The position numbers and the translations under genes were made by a program. The notes beneath the pieces are model-generated. The model saw only the letters and a program-made list of their open reading frames with translations, did no database searches and was not told the DNA's origin. Shown here piece after piece: positions 41,971 through 51,593 of a stretch of DNA of 64,000 bases. The stretch is from Cohnella luojiensis (lineage in GTDB: Bacteria; Bacillota; Bacilli; Paenibacillales; Paenibacillaceae). The stretch lies in assembly GCF_004564235.1 (NCBI RefSeq), contig NZ_SOMN01000003.1, positions 216,041 to 280,040 on the forward strand, written 5' to 3'. Each line of letters begins with the position of its first letter. The first letter of the stretch is position 1.

Positions 41971-43394
41971 ACGCAAGCATGTGGAGAAAGTTAAGGATTA
42001 CGATTTCGTTCGTTCTTGCCTTAGCCTTGTTCGGAGCAACCGCTCCGGCCGCGCTTGGCGCGAGCGCCGAGCAGATTGAGGAAGTTCGCGACTTGCTGGA
42101 GCAATACCACTTAAGCAAACCTGACGATGAAGATTTGGACGAAACCGAGATCGATGCGATGGTGGAGTCTCTTGAGGACCCTTACACGCAATATTTCGAC
42201 GATGAGCAATGGGATTCGTTTAATTCGGTGCTGGAGCAAACTTTCGTAGGTATCGGGATCGTCTTGGTCGAGGATAACGGAACGGTATTCGTGGAGGATG
42301 TCATTCCGGGGAGCCCTGCCGAGTCCGCCGGCGTCGAACCGGGAGATGCTTTGGTCGGCGCTAATGGCAAGACGTTAAAAGGAAAAACTTCGGCGGAAGT
42401 TCAAAGCGAGCTAAGAGGAGCAGAGAACTCAATCGTAGCGCTTAGCGTTTCTCGGAACGGCAAGGCATTGAAATTCAAGATCACGCGGAAATCCGTGCAA
42501 ATTCCGGTCGTAACTACACGGTTGTTGGAGAAGGGAGTCGGTTACCTTTCCTTGTCCGGATTTACTTCGAATGCCGGGAGCGAAGTGAAGAACCAACTTG
42601 AGAAGCTGGAGCAGAACGGGTTAACCTCCCTGGTGTTCGATCTTCGCAACAATGGGGGAGGATACGTGAACGCGGCTCAAGAAATCGCCGGCTTGTTCGT
42701 AGAAAAAGGCGTTCTCGCGCACATGCGGGATAGAGAAGGCGTTGATCACCCTCTCGACATTACGGGATCCGTCAAGCCTTATTCCGTCATTATCCTCGTT
42801 AACGAAAACTCGGCTAGCGCTTCCGAGCTTCTCTCTGGAGCATTACAGGATTATGGGGTAGCTAAGCTCGTCGGCAAGAAGACGTACGGCAAGGGAGTCG
42901 TGCAATCGCTCATTCCCGTTAAGAGCGGCGGCGTATTAAAGGTTACCGTTCAGGAGTACTATACGCCGAACGGTCGAAAAGTGGACCAAGTCGGTTTAAA
43001 GCCCGACTTGGTAGTCAACGGGGCCGCAGAGCAATTGATCGGCGCGTTTCGCTTGGCGGGCGGCCAGAAAGTGACTCTAACGTCTGGCAAAGGCGTTATA
43101 ACGCTCAACGGGGTTCGGATGTCCCAACCGGGTGCCGCTTGGAAAGAAAAAACGGTATGGTACGTTAATCTCAAGCTCGCAACCGCTATGCTTGGAGGAA
43201 GGCTGACTTACGAGGCAAAGAGTCATACCCTTAACCTTACGGTAAACGATCAGATCCGGACGATTAAAACGAACGATTCCCATATCAGGATCAAGAACGG
43301 GCACTCCCATATCGACGTCAGGCTATTGAAAAAATGGTTTCCAGGCTTATCCTACTCGGCAGCAGGAGAAACGCTCAAAATGATAACAAATTAA
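41967..43394 (+). CDS. S41 family (CtpA-like) peptidase with C-terminal stalk domain
   Basis: 475 aa. A signal peptide (about 1-32, ending in ALGAS) exports it. A short helical segment, a PDZ domain (about 95-170, GIGIVLVEDNGTVFVEDVIPG) and the S41 protease core follow, with the catalytic Ser within NENSASASELLSG and Lys in VGKKTYGKG. From about residue 370 there is a copper amine oxidase N-terminal-like stalk domain (ITLNGVRMSQPG), common in Paenibacillus surface proteins. The gene overlaps mutS by 4 nt and precedes mutL by 39 nt, an unusual place for an exported peptidase; it is likely co-transcribed with the repair genes. Confidence 0.92.
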   Translation: MNASMWRKLRITISFVLALALFGATAPAALGASAEQIEEVRDLLEQYHLSKPDDEDLDETEIDAMVESLEDPYTQYFDDEQWDSFNSVLEQTFVGIGIVLVEDNGTVFVEDVIPGSPAESAGVEPGDALVGANGKTLKGKTSAEVQSELRGAENSIVALSVSRNGKALKFKITRKSVQIPVVTTRLLEKGVGYLSLSGFTSNAGSEVKNQLEKLEQNGLTSLVFDLRNNGGGYVNAAQEIAGLFVEKGVLAHMRDREGVDHPLDITGSVKPYSVIILVNENSASASELLSGALQDYGVAKLVGKKTYGKGVVQSLIPVKSGGVLKVTVQEYYTPNGRKVDQVGLKPDLVVNGAAEQLIGAFRLAGGQKVTLTSGKGVITLNGVRMSQPGAAWKEKTVWYVNLKLATAMLGGRLTYEAKSHTLNLTVNDQIRTIKTNDSHIRIKNGHSHIDVRLLKKWFPGLSYSAAGETLKMITN

Positions 43395-43433
43395 TTCATG
43401 CCATTAATTAATCGACATAAGGAGTGAGTCGGC

Positions 43434-45377
43434 ATGGGCATCATTCGCCCCCTCGATGATCATTTAGCGAATCAGATCGCAGCGGGAGAGGTGGTCGAGC
43501 GACCGGCTTCCGTGCTGAAGGAATTGATAGAAAATGCCGTGGATGCCGGAGCTGCCCGTATCGACGTGTCCGCCGAGGAAGGCGGCCTTAACTTGCTGCG
43601 GGTTGCCGACAATGGCAGCGGGATCCAGGCCGATGACGTTCTGTTCGCTTTCCAGCGCCACGCGACTAGTAAAATATCCACGGGCAAAGACCTGTTTCAG
43701 ATCTCGACCCTCGGTTTCCGAGGAGAAGCCCTTCCCAGTATCGCGGCGGTTGCCAAGGTGAAATGCGCGAGCGCCACGGACGACAGCGGCTTAGGCAGAC
43801 TCGTCGAGATCGAAGGCGGCAACATTCTCGCGAACCGCGAGACGAACGCGCCTAAGGGAACGGAAATGGTCGTAAGGGATCTGTTCTATAATACGCCTGC
43901 GCGACTCAAATACATGAAGACGATCCAGACGGAGCTAAGTCATCTGTCCGATGTCGTCTATCGTCAAGCTCTTGCCCGCCCGGACATTGCTTTCACGTTC
44001 GTCCACAACGGAAATACGCTTCTCCGCACGCCGGGAAACGGCGATCTGCGGCAGGTGGTTGCGGCAATCTACGGAACTTCGTCGGCGAAAGCGATGATCG
44101 AGGTCAAGGAAGAAAATCCGGACTATTCGATCCGAGGATTAACCGCGTTGCCAATCGAGACGCGGGCAAACCGTAATGCGGTGACCGTATTGGTCAACGG
44201 GCGGTACGTGCGCAGCCAAGCGATCGTGCAGCCGCTCATGCAGGCCTATCATACGTTGCTTCCTTTGCATCGTTATCCGCTTACGGTGCTTGATCTAAAA
44301 ATGCATCCGACCTTGGTGGACGTCAACGTCCATCCCGCTAAGCTAGAGGTCCGCTTTAGCAAGGAAAACGAATTGCGAAAGTTCGTCGAAGACGCAGTCA
44401 AGAAGGCTCTAAGCACGGAAGCATATATTCCTTCGGGAGCGGCCGTCCGCGCTCCGAAAGCGACGACATGGGTACAGGACCAAATCCGATTTCAGGTTCC
44501 CGCAGCCGAACCTGCGCAGGAGGAGCTTGCCGCAGCGGTTCAACAATTAGCCGAGCCTTTCCTCGCCGAAAGTAAATCGCTTTACGATAGCGAGAGCATG
44601 ACGACGCCGGTTCGGGAAAAGCCGACTCCGAACAAAGAATGGACGCCACCGCCTCCTTCACAGGAACAGTCAAGCTATTCTGCCGGCAAATCCGTATCAA
44701 GTCAATGGAACGAGAAGCCGGCAACGGGAAGAATTCCCGAGCAGATATGGAAGTCTGCGTTCGCGGTTCCTGACGTAAAACCGCAAGTTCCCGATTTCCC
44801 GGAGCTGAGCTGGATCGGTCAGCTGCATGGAACTTATATCGTGGCCCAGAACGTTAACGGTTTGTATTTGATCGACCAGCATGCCGCACATGAGCGGATT
44901 CACTATGAATATTATTATGACAAGTTCGGCCGCCCGGAAGAGGCTAGCCAGGAGCTGCTGCTGCCGGTAACGCTCGAATTTGCTCCGGATGAAAGCACCG
45001 TACTGCGAGGACGATTAAACGCGTTTCAAAGCGCGGGCGTATATATGGAGGATTTCGGTGGCAATACCTTTATCATACGCGCGGTGCCGCATTGGTTTCC
45101 GGGCGGGGACGAGGCGGCGGTCGTTCGGGAGATGGCGGAATGGGTCATTCAGGAGCGAAGCGTCGATCTTCACGTTCTGCGGGAGAAAGCCGCGATCATG
45201 TGCTCTTGCAAAGCGTCTATTAAAGCTAACCAAGCCTTGACCAGGGAATCGGGGGAGAAGCTGCTCGAGCGGCTCGGAGCATGCAGGCAGCCGTACACTT
45301 GCCCGCATGGAAGGCCGATCGTCGTCAGCTTCAGCACGTACGAGCTCGAAAAAATGTTTAAGCGGGTGACGTCTTGA
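43434..45377 (+). CDS. mutL: DNA mismatch repair endonuclease MutL
   Basis: 647 aa from ATG 43434 after AAGGAGTGAG. The GHKL ATPase shows LIENAVDAGA, VADNGSGI and TLGFRGEALPSIAAV; a poorly conserved Pro/Ser-rich linker runs about 340-465. The C-terminal dimerisation domain carries the endonuclease motif DQHAAHERIHYEYY and the zinc motif CPHGRP, so this is a nicking MutL, as expected for a bacterium without MutH. It acts after MutS. The stop overlaps the next start (TTGA). Confidence 0.96.
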   Translation: MGIIRPLDDHLANQIAAGEVVERPASVLKELIENAVDAGAARIDVSAEEGGLNLLRVADNGSGIQADDVLFAFQRHATSKISTGKDLFQISTLGFRGEALPSIAAVAKVKCASATDDSGLGRLVEIEGGNILANRETNAPKGTEMVVRDLFYNTPARLKYMKTIQTELSHLSDVVYRQALARPDIAFTFVHNGNTLLRTPGNGDLRQVVAAIYGTSSAKAMIEVKEENPDYSIRGLTALPIETRANRNAVTVLVNGRYVRSQAIVQPLMQAYHTLLPLHRYPLTVLDLKMHPTLVDVNVHPAKLEVRFSKENELRKFVEDAVKKALSTEAYIPSGAAVRAPKATTWVQDQIRFQVPAAEPAQEELAAAVQQLAEPFLAESKSLYDSESMTTPVREKPTPNKEWTPPPPSQEQSSYSAGKSVSSQWNEKPATGRIPEQIWKSAFAVPDVKPQVPDFPELSWIGQLHGTYIVAQNVNGLYLIDQHAAHERIHYEYYYDKFGRPEEASQELLLPVTLEFAPDESTVLRGRLNAFQSAGVYMEDFGGNTFIIRAVPHWFPGGDEAAVVREMAEWVIQERSVDLHVLREKAAIMCSCKASIKANQALTRESGEKLLERLGACRQPYTCPHGRPIVVSFSTYELEKMFKRVTS

Positions 45378-46150
45378 TCGTTACGACATCGGAACGTCCG
45401 TCTGCGGACACCGAGGAAAGGGCGGTTCTTCTGGCCGCGGAATTGCAAGCATCTTACGTTCCGCGCTCGAACAAGACGATCCGAGCTATGCATGCGAAGT
45501 GGTCTGAAGATGAGATCGTCATCGTTAGCCCTAAAGAAATCAGGCTTATGCTGGAGGGGCAGCAGCCCTTTTATTTTCACCCTAGCATGGCGCTCGTAAG
45601 GCTCAAGAGAGTAAGAAACGGCGGCAACGATACATTGCTCTCGGTTTCGGGCATTTCCGATGGCGATACGGTAGTGGATTGCACCGCGGGGCTTTGCTCG
45701 GATTCACTTGTATTCAGTTATGCGGTCGGCCGCACGGGCAAGGTTATTGCGATGGAAGCATCCAAAGTGCTGCATGCGATCGTGAGGGAGGGCTTGATGT
45801 CGTACGAAACGGGATTGCACGATATCGACGAGGCTATGCGAGCTATTCAACCGGTTCATGGCAAGCATCAGGACCTCCTGCCCCTCATGAAGAATAAGAG
45901 CGTTGACGTGGTTTATTTCGATCCGATGTTCGAGAGGCCCGTAACGACGTCGAGCTCCATCATACCGCTTCGTTCCCAAGCCTTCCGGGAACCGCTGTCC
46001 TTGGAAGCGGTACGGGAAGCGGTTCGCATCGCACGCAAGAAAGTCGTACTTAAAGATCATCGCGATAGCGGACAGTTCGAGCGGCTCGGTTTCCGGCTTG
46101 CCCGGACGTCCGCCTCCGCGGTTGCTTACGGGGTGATAGAGATTGAATAG
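45374..46150 (+). CDS. RsmJ-like class I SAM-dependent methyltransferase
   Basis: 258 aa from TTG 45374, overlapping mutL by 4 nt. The SAM-binding motif is VVDCTAGLCSDSLVFSYAVG, the acidic second-strand end is IAMEAS, and the catalytic-type motif is VVYFDPMFERPV, which resembles the DPMFPHR of RsmJ (16S rRNA m2G1516 methyltransferase). Overall similarity is distant, so rRNA is the likely but unproven substrate. Translationally coupled to mutL and miaA in the same operon, which fits a set of nucleic acid maintenance and modification genes. Confidence 0.85.
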   Translation: MIVTTSERPSADTEERAVLLAAELQASYVPRSNKTIRAMHAKWSEDEIVIVSPKEIRLMLEGQQPFYFHPSMALVRLKRVRNGGNDTLLSVSGISDGDTVVDCTAGLCSDSLVFSYAVGRTGKVIAMEASKVLHAIVREGLMSYETGLHDIDEAMRAIQPVHGKHQDLLPLMKNKSVDVVYFDPMFERPVTTSSSIIPLRSQAFREPLSLEAVREAVRIARKKVVLKDHRDSGQFERLGFRLARTSASAVAYGVIEIE

Positions 46151-47135
46151 CTTAACGGAAGAAGATAACCGCCCGCCTCTGCTTGTACTGGTTGGTCCCA
46201 CGGCCGTCGGGAAGACGGCGCTGAGCCTGCGGCTCGCCAAAACGTTGAACGCGGAAATCATTAGCGGAGATTCCATGCAGGTCTATCGCCGGATGAACAT
46301 CGGAACGGCCAAGCTGATGCCGGAAGAGAGAGAGGGGATTCCCCATCATCTCATCGACATCCGCGAACCGGAGCATCCTTTTTCCGTGTCGGAATTCCAA
46401 AATCTGTGTTCGCGGAATATCCAAGAAATCCACGCCAGGGGACGTTTGCCGTTCATCGTGGGGGGTACGGGTTTATATGTCGAGTCCGTCTGCTACGGAT
46501 TTCAGTTCCGGGAGATCGGAGCGGACGAGAGCTTCCGGGCGGAGATGAGAGACTTCGCCCGGGACAACGGGGCGCAGGCGCTGCATAATCGGTTAAACGC
46601 CGTCGACCCGGCATCAGCCGCAAAGCTGCACTACAATGACGAAGGGAGAGTAATAAGGGCGTTAGAAGTGTTCCGGCTGACGGGCAAACCGCTCTCGGAG
46701 CTGGCTGACCAGTCGCGAGGAGACGATAAGGAATCGCCTTACCGGCTGTGCATTATCGGATTAACGATGGACCGCGCAAAGCTATACGAACGTATCAACC
46801 TCCGCGTAGACGAGATGCTGGCCGCGGGATTAGTAGACGAGGTTAGATCGTTGTTGGCGGAAGGCGTTCCGCGGGAAGCGGTATCGATGAGGGGCCTGGG
46901 ATACAAGGAGATAGCAGCTTACTTGGCAGGGGAGATGAATTACGACGAAGCGGTCGATATCTTGAAGCGGGATACGCGGCATTTCGCCAAGCGCCAGTTA
47001 TCTTGGTTTCGGCATATGAAGGCGTTGGAATGGGTCGATATTGGAGACGAAACAAAAAACAGCGACCTTTTCTCTCGGATATGTGCTATAATAGCAGGAA
47101 AGTTTCAGATTGATATTGAATATATTTGTTCATAA
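46143..47135 (+). CDS. miaA: tRNA dimethylallyltransferase
   Basis: 330 aa from TTG 46143, overlapping the previous gene by 8 nt, with GGGGTGA upstream. It transfers the dimethylallyl group from DMAPP to A37 of tRNAs reading UNN codons. The P-loop is [12 protein letters not shown], followed by [19 protein letters not shown] and the [16 protein letters not shown] substrate region; the C-terminal [15 protein letters not shown] is the tRNA-binding signature. hfq follows 29 nt later, the classic miaA-hfq pair. The nearby fni gene makes the DMAPP substrate. Confidence 0.96.
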   Translation: MNSLTEEDNRPPLLVLVGPTAVGKTALSLRLAKTLNAEIISGDSMQVYRRMNIGTAKLMPEEREGIPHHLIDIREPEHPFSVSEFQNLCSRNIQEIHARGRLPFIVGGTGLYVESVCYGFQFREIGADESFRAEMRDFARDNGAQALHNRLNAVDPASAAKLHYNDEGRVIRALEVFRLTGKPLSELADQSRGDDKESPYRLCIIGLTMDRAKLYERINLRVDEMLAAGLVDEVRSLLAEGVPREAVSMRGLGYKEIAAYLAGEMNYDEAVDILKRDTRHFAKRQLSWFRHMKALEWVDIGDETKNSDLFSRICAIIAGKFQIDIEYICS

Positions 47136-47164
47136 ATATTTGTGGCGATGGGGGTTTACGGCCA

Positions 47165-47410
47165 ATGAACAAGTCCATTAACATCCAGGATACCTTTCTC
47201 AATCAACTTCGCAAAGACAGCATTCCGGTCACTGTTTATTTGACCAACGGGTTTCAAATCCGCGGCGTCGTTCGCGCCTTTGACAACTTCACCATCGTAA
47301 TCGACAGCGAGGGCCGTCAACAAATGGTATACAAACATGCGATCAGCACGTTCATGCCGCAACGCAACGTATCCCTCATGCAACAGCAGGATAGCGGAAC
47401 TGACAACTGA
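47165..47410 (+). CDS. hfq: RNA chaperone Hfq
   Basis: 81 aa from ATG 47165, after a GGGGGT site; the frame extends upstream into the end of miaA but the Sm core starts here. Sm1 is [20 protein letters not shown], with conserved Gln in the RNA-binding lateral site, and Sm2 ends in the hallmark YKHAIST. The hexamer binds small RNAs and mRNA A/U-rich tracts. The last gene of the mutS-hfq run, it is followed by a terminator. Confidence 0.95.
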   Translation: MNKSINIQDTFLNQLRKDSIPVTVYLTNGFQIRGVVRAFDNFTIVIDSEGRQQMVYKHAISTFMPQRNVSLMQQQDSGTDN

Positions 47411-47485
47411 TCCGGTGCCCTCGCGACACCGGGTTCGTGAAACTTTTCCCTAGCAAGAAGCGTCTAACAGAATAGGCCGGCACAT

Positions 47486-47517
47486 GAGCAACCCGTCACC
47501 GGGTTGTTCTTTCTTTA
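47486..47517 (+). terminator. Terminator after hfq
   Basis: GAGCAACCCG (47486-47495), TCAC loop, CGGGTTGTTC (47500-47509) with one G-U, then a T-rich tract. A second weaker GGTG/CACC stem lies near 47412-47430. Confidence 0.75.
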
Positions 47518-47604
47518 TGGAGGATAGGGTCCGTATAGGGTGAAGCGGTTGATGTTAGGTTAAGTTATAGACTAGAGAGAGTACGGATAGAAGGGGAGAT
47601 CAAG

Positions 47605-50091
47605 ATGAACCAGCCTGAAGGGTATAACAATACGGGAAGCATCAACAGAGGAAAGAAAGTCAGCAAGGCTAAGGGAAGCGGAAAGGGAAAAGGACCACGC
47701 AAAGGGAGAAAAAGAGCGGCTCTGATCTGGTTGTTCTTCGTGGCGCTGTTCGCTGTCGTGTTCGCGGTTGTCGGTTATCTATTGGTTATCCTTAACGGCG
47801 AGCGGATTCTGAGCGCCAATATAAATAAATTGAACTTGGATCAGGCTTCAATCATCGTGGACAGGAACGGTAAAGAAGTCTCCAAGCTTTACGTAGCGGA
47901 AGGGAACCGCGAATTCGTGCCTTTCGCGGATATTCCTAAACAGGTCCAGGACGCTTTCGTGGCGACCGAGGATAAGCGATTCTATGAGCACAGCGGCGTC
48001 GACTTGCTGGGTATCGGGCGGGCGCTCGTGAAGGACATCATCGCCAGAAGCGCCGTAGAAGGCGCGAGTACGATTACGCAGCAATTGGCGAAGAACCTGT
48101 TCCTGAACGCGGACAAAACGCTTTTCCGCAAAGGAACGGAAGCTTCGATCGCTCTTGCCCTCGAGCAGCAGAAAAGCAAGCCGGAGATTCTCGAGCTTTA
48201 CTTGAACCGGATATACTTCGGCAAAGGGCAATACGGTGTAAAAACGGCCTCTAAATACTACTTCGGGACATCCGATCTCAAAAAATTAAAGCTGTGGCAG
48301 GTCGCCACTTTAGCGGGTATTCCCAAGGCTCCGGGTACCTACAATCCGATCTCGAATCCGGAGAAGTCGATGGAGCGGCGGGCGGTCGTCCTTAAGCTGA
48401 TGTTCGATCAGGGACTGATTACCGAAGCCGAGAAGGAAGCGGCAGCCAAGTTCGTATACAAAGCGAAGGCTACCACCGGGAAGAGCGCGAAATACTTGAC
48501 CTATATCGATTACGTCGTGGACGAAGCGAAGGATAAAACCGGCTTAAGCGAGGAAGAGCTGTTGAGCGCGGGCTATAAAATCACGACGACCATCAACACG
48601 AAAGCCCAACTGGCGATGGAGAAGGAATTCGCCAATGACGACAGATTCGAGAAAAGCGTAGACGAAACGCAGGTGCAAGGCTCCATGGTCATCATGGACC
48701 AGTATGACGGCTCCCTGATCGCCATGATCGGCGGACGCGATTACGAGAGTCAAGGCTGGAACCGCGTTACGAAGCAGAGGCAGCCGGGCTCTTCGTTTAA
48801 GCCGATCATGGATTACGGTCCCGCGATCGAGACGGGAGACTTCTTTCCTTGGTCGACCGTGCAGGACGTCAAGAAATGCTATGGAGATTACTGCCCGTCG
48901 AATACCAATGGGTATAAAGGCGCCATTCCGATGAAGCTGGCGATCAAAGAATCCCGCAACGTATCGGCGGTGTGGTTGCTGAACGAAATCGGCATTAGCA
49001 AGGGAATGTCATTCGCGGAAAACCTGGGCATTAAGCTCGACAAGGATGATCGCAACCTGTCCGTTGCGCTGGGAGGCTTGACCAAAGGAGTTACCCCGCT
49101 GCAAATGGCACGAGCATACGGTGCGTTCGCTAACGGCGGGAAGCTGCAAGATCCTCATAGCATTCTGAAAATCGTGGATAGCAAGGGCGATACGGTCTAT
49201 GAATACGACGATCCTCAAGCCAAGCAGGTCATGGACGAGAATACCGCTTATTACATGACGGAATTGATGAAAGGCGTCGTTCAGAAGGGCGGTACCGGCG
49301 TAAGAGCGAATTTCGGAGGGCGTCCGATCGCAGGGAAGACGGGCACGACCCAGGCCGGAATTCCCAACCTGAATACAGACAAGAACCGGGACGTATGGTT
49401 CGTCGGCTATACGCCGGAATGGACGGCGGCGGTATGGTTCGGCTATGACAAAACTGATAAAGACCATCTCTTAGACGGGAGCAGCGGCCAAGCCGCCGCG
49501 ATGTTCTCGGCCGTCATGTCCCAAGCGATGGAAGGCGTGAAGCATAAGAGCTTCCCCGTGCCGTCCGGTTTGCAGGAAGAAGATAAGCTCCCGAAAGTCG
49601 GCGGACTCATGGCCGCTTATTCGCCGGAGTTGGTTACGGTAGAATTGAATTGGACGCCGGTCGAAGGAGAAGGCATTACCTACAAGGTATACCGCAAAGG
49701 CGACGGCGAAGAAGAATTCAGATTGCTCGGAGAGACGGCGGAACCAGCTCTCGACGATCTGGCGATCTTGCCGGATCAAACGTTTAGCTATTACGTGACG
49801 GCATATAAAGCAAAGACGAAGCTGGAAAGCGAACCGTCGGAGCAGGTAACCGTGACGATTACGACGGGTATGGAGGTCACTCCTCCGCCTGGCGAGGGAG
49901 AGGGCGGGATGAGCCCTCCTCCGGAAGAATCCGGCGAGCCGGGGGAATCCGAACAACCGCCGATCGAGATCGTGATACCGGGAGAGACGCCAACTCCGAC
50001 CCCATCCCCTAGTCCGTCTCCTAGTCCATCCCCGGAGCCTACTCCAAGCGATGATGCGGAAGGCATTCTGGAAGAGGGCCTGTTTCCTTAA
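47605..50091 (+). CDS. Class A penicillin-binding protein (PBP1A/1B type)
   Basis: 828 aa, ATG 47605 after AAGGGGAG. A very basic cytoplasmic tail (1-37) and one membrane helix (39-63) anchor it. The GT51 domain has catalytic E122 in ATEDKRFYEHSG; the transpeptidase has S396-x-x-K399 (PGSSFKP), S450-x-N452 and K578-T-G. It polymerises and cross-links peptidoglycan. A fibronectin III domain (about 665-755) and a Pro/Glu/Ser-rich tail with repeated Pro-Ser pairs follow, probably reaching into the wall. It stands alone between terminators. Confidence 0.95.
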   Translation: MNQPEGYNNTGSINRGKKVSKAKGSGKGKGPRKGRKRAALIWLFFVALFAVVFAVVGYLLVILNGERILSANINKLNLDQASIIVDRNGKEVSKLYVAEGNREFVPFADIPKQVQDAFVATEDKRFYEHSGVDLLGIGRALVKDIIARSAVEGASTITQQLAKNLFLNADKTLFRKGTEASIALALEQQKSKPEILELYLNRIYFGKGQYGVKTASKYYFGTSDLKKLKLWQVATLAGIPKAPGTYNPISNPEKSMERRAVVLKLMFDQGLITEAEKEAAAKFVYKAKATTGKSAKYLTYIDYVVDEAKDKTGLSEEELLSAGYKITTTINTKAQLAMEKEFANDDRFEKSVDETQVQGSMVIMDQYDGSLIAMIGGRDYESQGWNRVTKQRQPGSSFKPIMDYGPAIETGDFFPWSTVQDVKKCYGDYCPSNTNGYKGAIPMKLAIKESRNVSAVWLLNEIGISKGMSFAENLGIKLDKDDRNLSVALGGLTKGVTPLQMARAYGAFANGGKLQDPHSILKIVDSKGDTVYEYDDPQAKQVMDENTAYYMTELMKGVVQKGGTGVRANFGGRPIAGKTGTTQAGIPNLNTDKNRDVWFVGYTPEWTAAVWFGYDKTDKDHLLDGSSGQAAAMFSAVMSQAMEGVKHKSFPVPSGLQEEDKLPKVGGLMAAYSPELVTVELNWTPVEGEGITYKVYRKGDGEEEFRLLGETAEPALDDLAILPDQTFSYYVTAYKAKTKLESEPSEQVTVTITTGMEVTPPPGEGEGGMSPPPEESGEPGESEQPPIEIVIPGETPTPTPSPSPSPSPSPEPTPSDDAEGILEEGLFP

Positions 50092-50119
50092 ATGAAAAGC
50101 GGACAAAGATGACCAAAGC

Positions 50120-50154
50120 AGCGGCTGAGCCCATTCGGGTTCAGCCGCTTTTTT
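50120..50154 (+). terminator. Terminator after the PBP gene
   Basis: AGCGGCTGA (50120-50128) pairs with TCAGCCGCT (50141-50149), inner GCCC/GGGT, then six Ts. Confidence 0.9.
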
Positions 50155-50290
50155 AGCTTTCGCGCAAGGACCCGGGTGTCTGTTCAACTGGTTCGCAAAG
50201 GCAACTTGTGGTAAGCTTTGTGTATATGGAGTTGCCTTGTTGGCAACATGGGATCACTTACTACGATGGACCGACGAAAGGAAAGTCGCG

Positions 50291-50851
50291 ATGAAACGTA
50301 AATTTTCGGATCGAGCCAATTGGCGGCGGATATTGAAGAAAAGCTATGCCTGCATTCCGATGGATGAGCCGCATTTCCGAGGGTTCGTGACGATGTATCG
50401 GATTCACGAGCTTCGGGACCCTCTCTGGAAGGAATACAACGGCCGGAGAATGTGTTTGGCGGACCGCGGGTATTTATGGATGCAGCATTTCCCGCGCGGG
50501 GAGCACTTCGTCGTGACGACGATGTTCGACGACAAGGGGCAGGTCGTGCAATGGTACATCGATATTTGCAAAATTCAAGGATTGACGGATCAGCAAGTGC
50601 CATGGTTTGATGATCTGTTCCTCGACATCGTCGTCCTGCCTACGGGCGAGAAGCTTCTACTCGACGAGGATGAGCTGGAGGAAGCATTGGACGAAGGCCA
50701 GATCACGCCTCGGGATTCCGCCATGGCGCAGAAGACAGCCGGACGTTTAATGGAATTGATTAATCAAAACAAATTCCCGTATTTCGACTTGAGCTTGACT
50801 CACAGACGGTTGTTGCTCGACAAGCTCGGTTGGGAGAAAGGAACCGTATAA
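50291..50851 (+). CDS. DUF402 domain protein
   Basis: 186 aa from ATG 50291 with GAAAGGAAAG before it; an upstream in-frame start at 50237 has no ribosome site. DUF402 beta-barrel wording includes RMCLADRGYLWMQHFPRG, HFVVTTMFDDKGQVVQWYID and DDLFLDIVVLPTGEKLLLDEDEL, with the clustered acidic residues that bind metal in family members such as FomD and the Bacillus nucleoside di/triphosphate phosphatases. A phosphohydrolase role is likely by family. The stop codon overlaps the next ATG by one nt. Confidence 0.88.
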   Translation: MKRKFSDRANWRRILKKSYACIPMDEPHFRGFVTMYRIHELRDPLWKEYNGRRMCLADRGYLWMQHFPRGEHFVVTTMFDDKGQVVQWYIDICKIQGLTDQQVPWFDDLFLDIVVLPTGEKLLLDEDELEEALDEGQITPRDSAMAQKTAGRLMELINQNKFPYFDLSLTHRRLLLDKLGWEKGTV

Positions 50852-51519
50852 TGCGCGGATTCTTCCATGGGAGGAATGGGACCGCGCCATCCTTGCATTC
50901 ATCGCCGCGTAAACGCGCAAACTGGATTCGCGCGATCCTATGGCTTGCTGCGTTAGGCATCGTCGCGTTGGTTATCTGGTGCTCGACGTTATATTATTTG
51001 ATTACCCATTTCAAGGGGAAACCTAATCCGGGAACAACGGTGAGCGCGGACGTCGGCATCGTACTCGGAGCTACGCTATTGAATAATGAGCCTAGTCCGG
51101 GTTTGCGGGAGCGGCTGGACCACGGTATTGACCTGTATCGTTCGGGAGCTTTCAAGAGTTTCATCGTGACAGGCGGTCTCGATAACAACGGAGCAACCCT
51201 TACGGAAGCGGAAGGCATGCGCAATTACTTAGTCGAGCAGGGCATCCCCGAGTCGTCCATCGTGATGGATTCGTTGTCCCGCAGCACGTACGAGAATCTA
51301 TCTTTTGCCCAAGAAATCATGGAACGCAACGACTGGGACGCCGCCGTGGTCGTCACGCACGATTATCATGGGTCGAGGGCTGCCGATATCGCCGGAAAGT
51401 TAGGCTATAAGCCCGTTCAAGTCAGCGTTACCCGTTCCAAGGTGCTGAATATGTCCTACCATGAAACCCGGGAGATCCTTGCCTATACGAAGTGGCTTGC
51501 TACGAAGATGTTCCTATGA
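50851..51519 (+). CDS. YdcF/SanA-like DUF218 membrane protein
   Basis: 222 aa from ATG 50851, with AAGGAACC from the previous gene end as ribosome site. A single membrane helix (about 28-50) leads to an extracytoplasmic DUF218 domain: VGIVLGATLLNNEPSPGLRERLDHGIDLY, FIVTGGLDNNGATLTEAEGM, SRSTYENLSFA and VVVTHDYHGSRAADIA. Such proteins (ElyC, SanA, YdcF) are linked to envelope or peptidoglycan precursor handling; biochemical roles are poorly defined. It is coupled to the DUF402 gene. Confidence 0.88.
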   Translation: MRGFFHGRNGTAPSLHSSPRKRANWIRAILWLAALGIVALVIWCSTLYYLITHFKGKPNPGTTVSADVGIVLGATLLNNEPSPGLRERLDHGIDLYRSGAFKSFIVTGGLDNNGATLTEAEGMRNYLVEQGIPESSIVMDSLSRSTYENLSFAQEIMERNDWDAAVVVTHDYHGSRAADIAGKLGYKPVQVSVTRSKVLNMSYHETREILAYTKWLATKMFL

Positions 51520-51593
51520 CTAGGGATCGGACGAACGGAATACATTGGTATTGCGGCAAATTCGTCGACACAAGCCATATGGGGTGAAGCTTG

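Noticed and set aside
45704..46276. 190-aa open frame antisense to the methyltransferase and miaA
   Set aside because: It spans two real, overlapping genes and has no start signal.
49471..50187. 238-aa antisense frame opposite the PBP 3' end
   Set aside because: Low-complexity Arg-rich shadow of the Pro-Ser repeat region, crossing a terminator.
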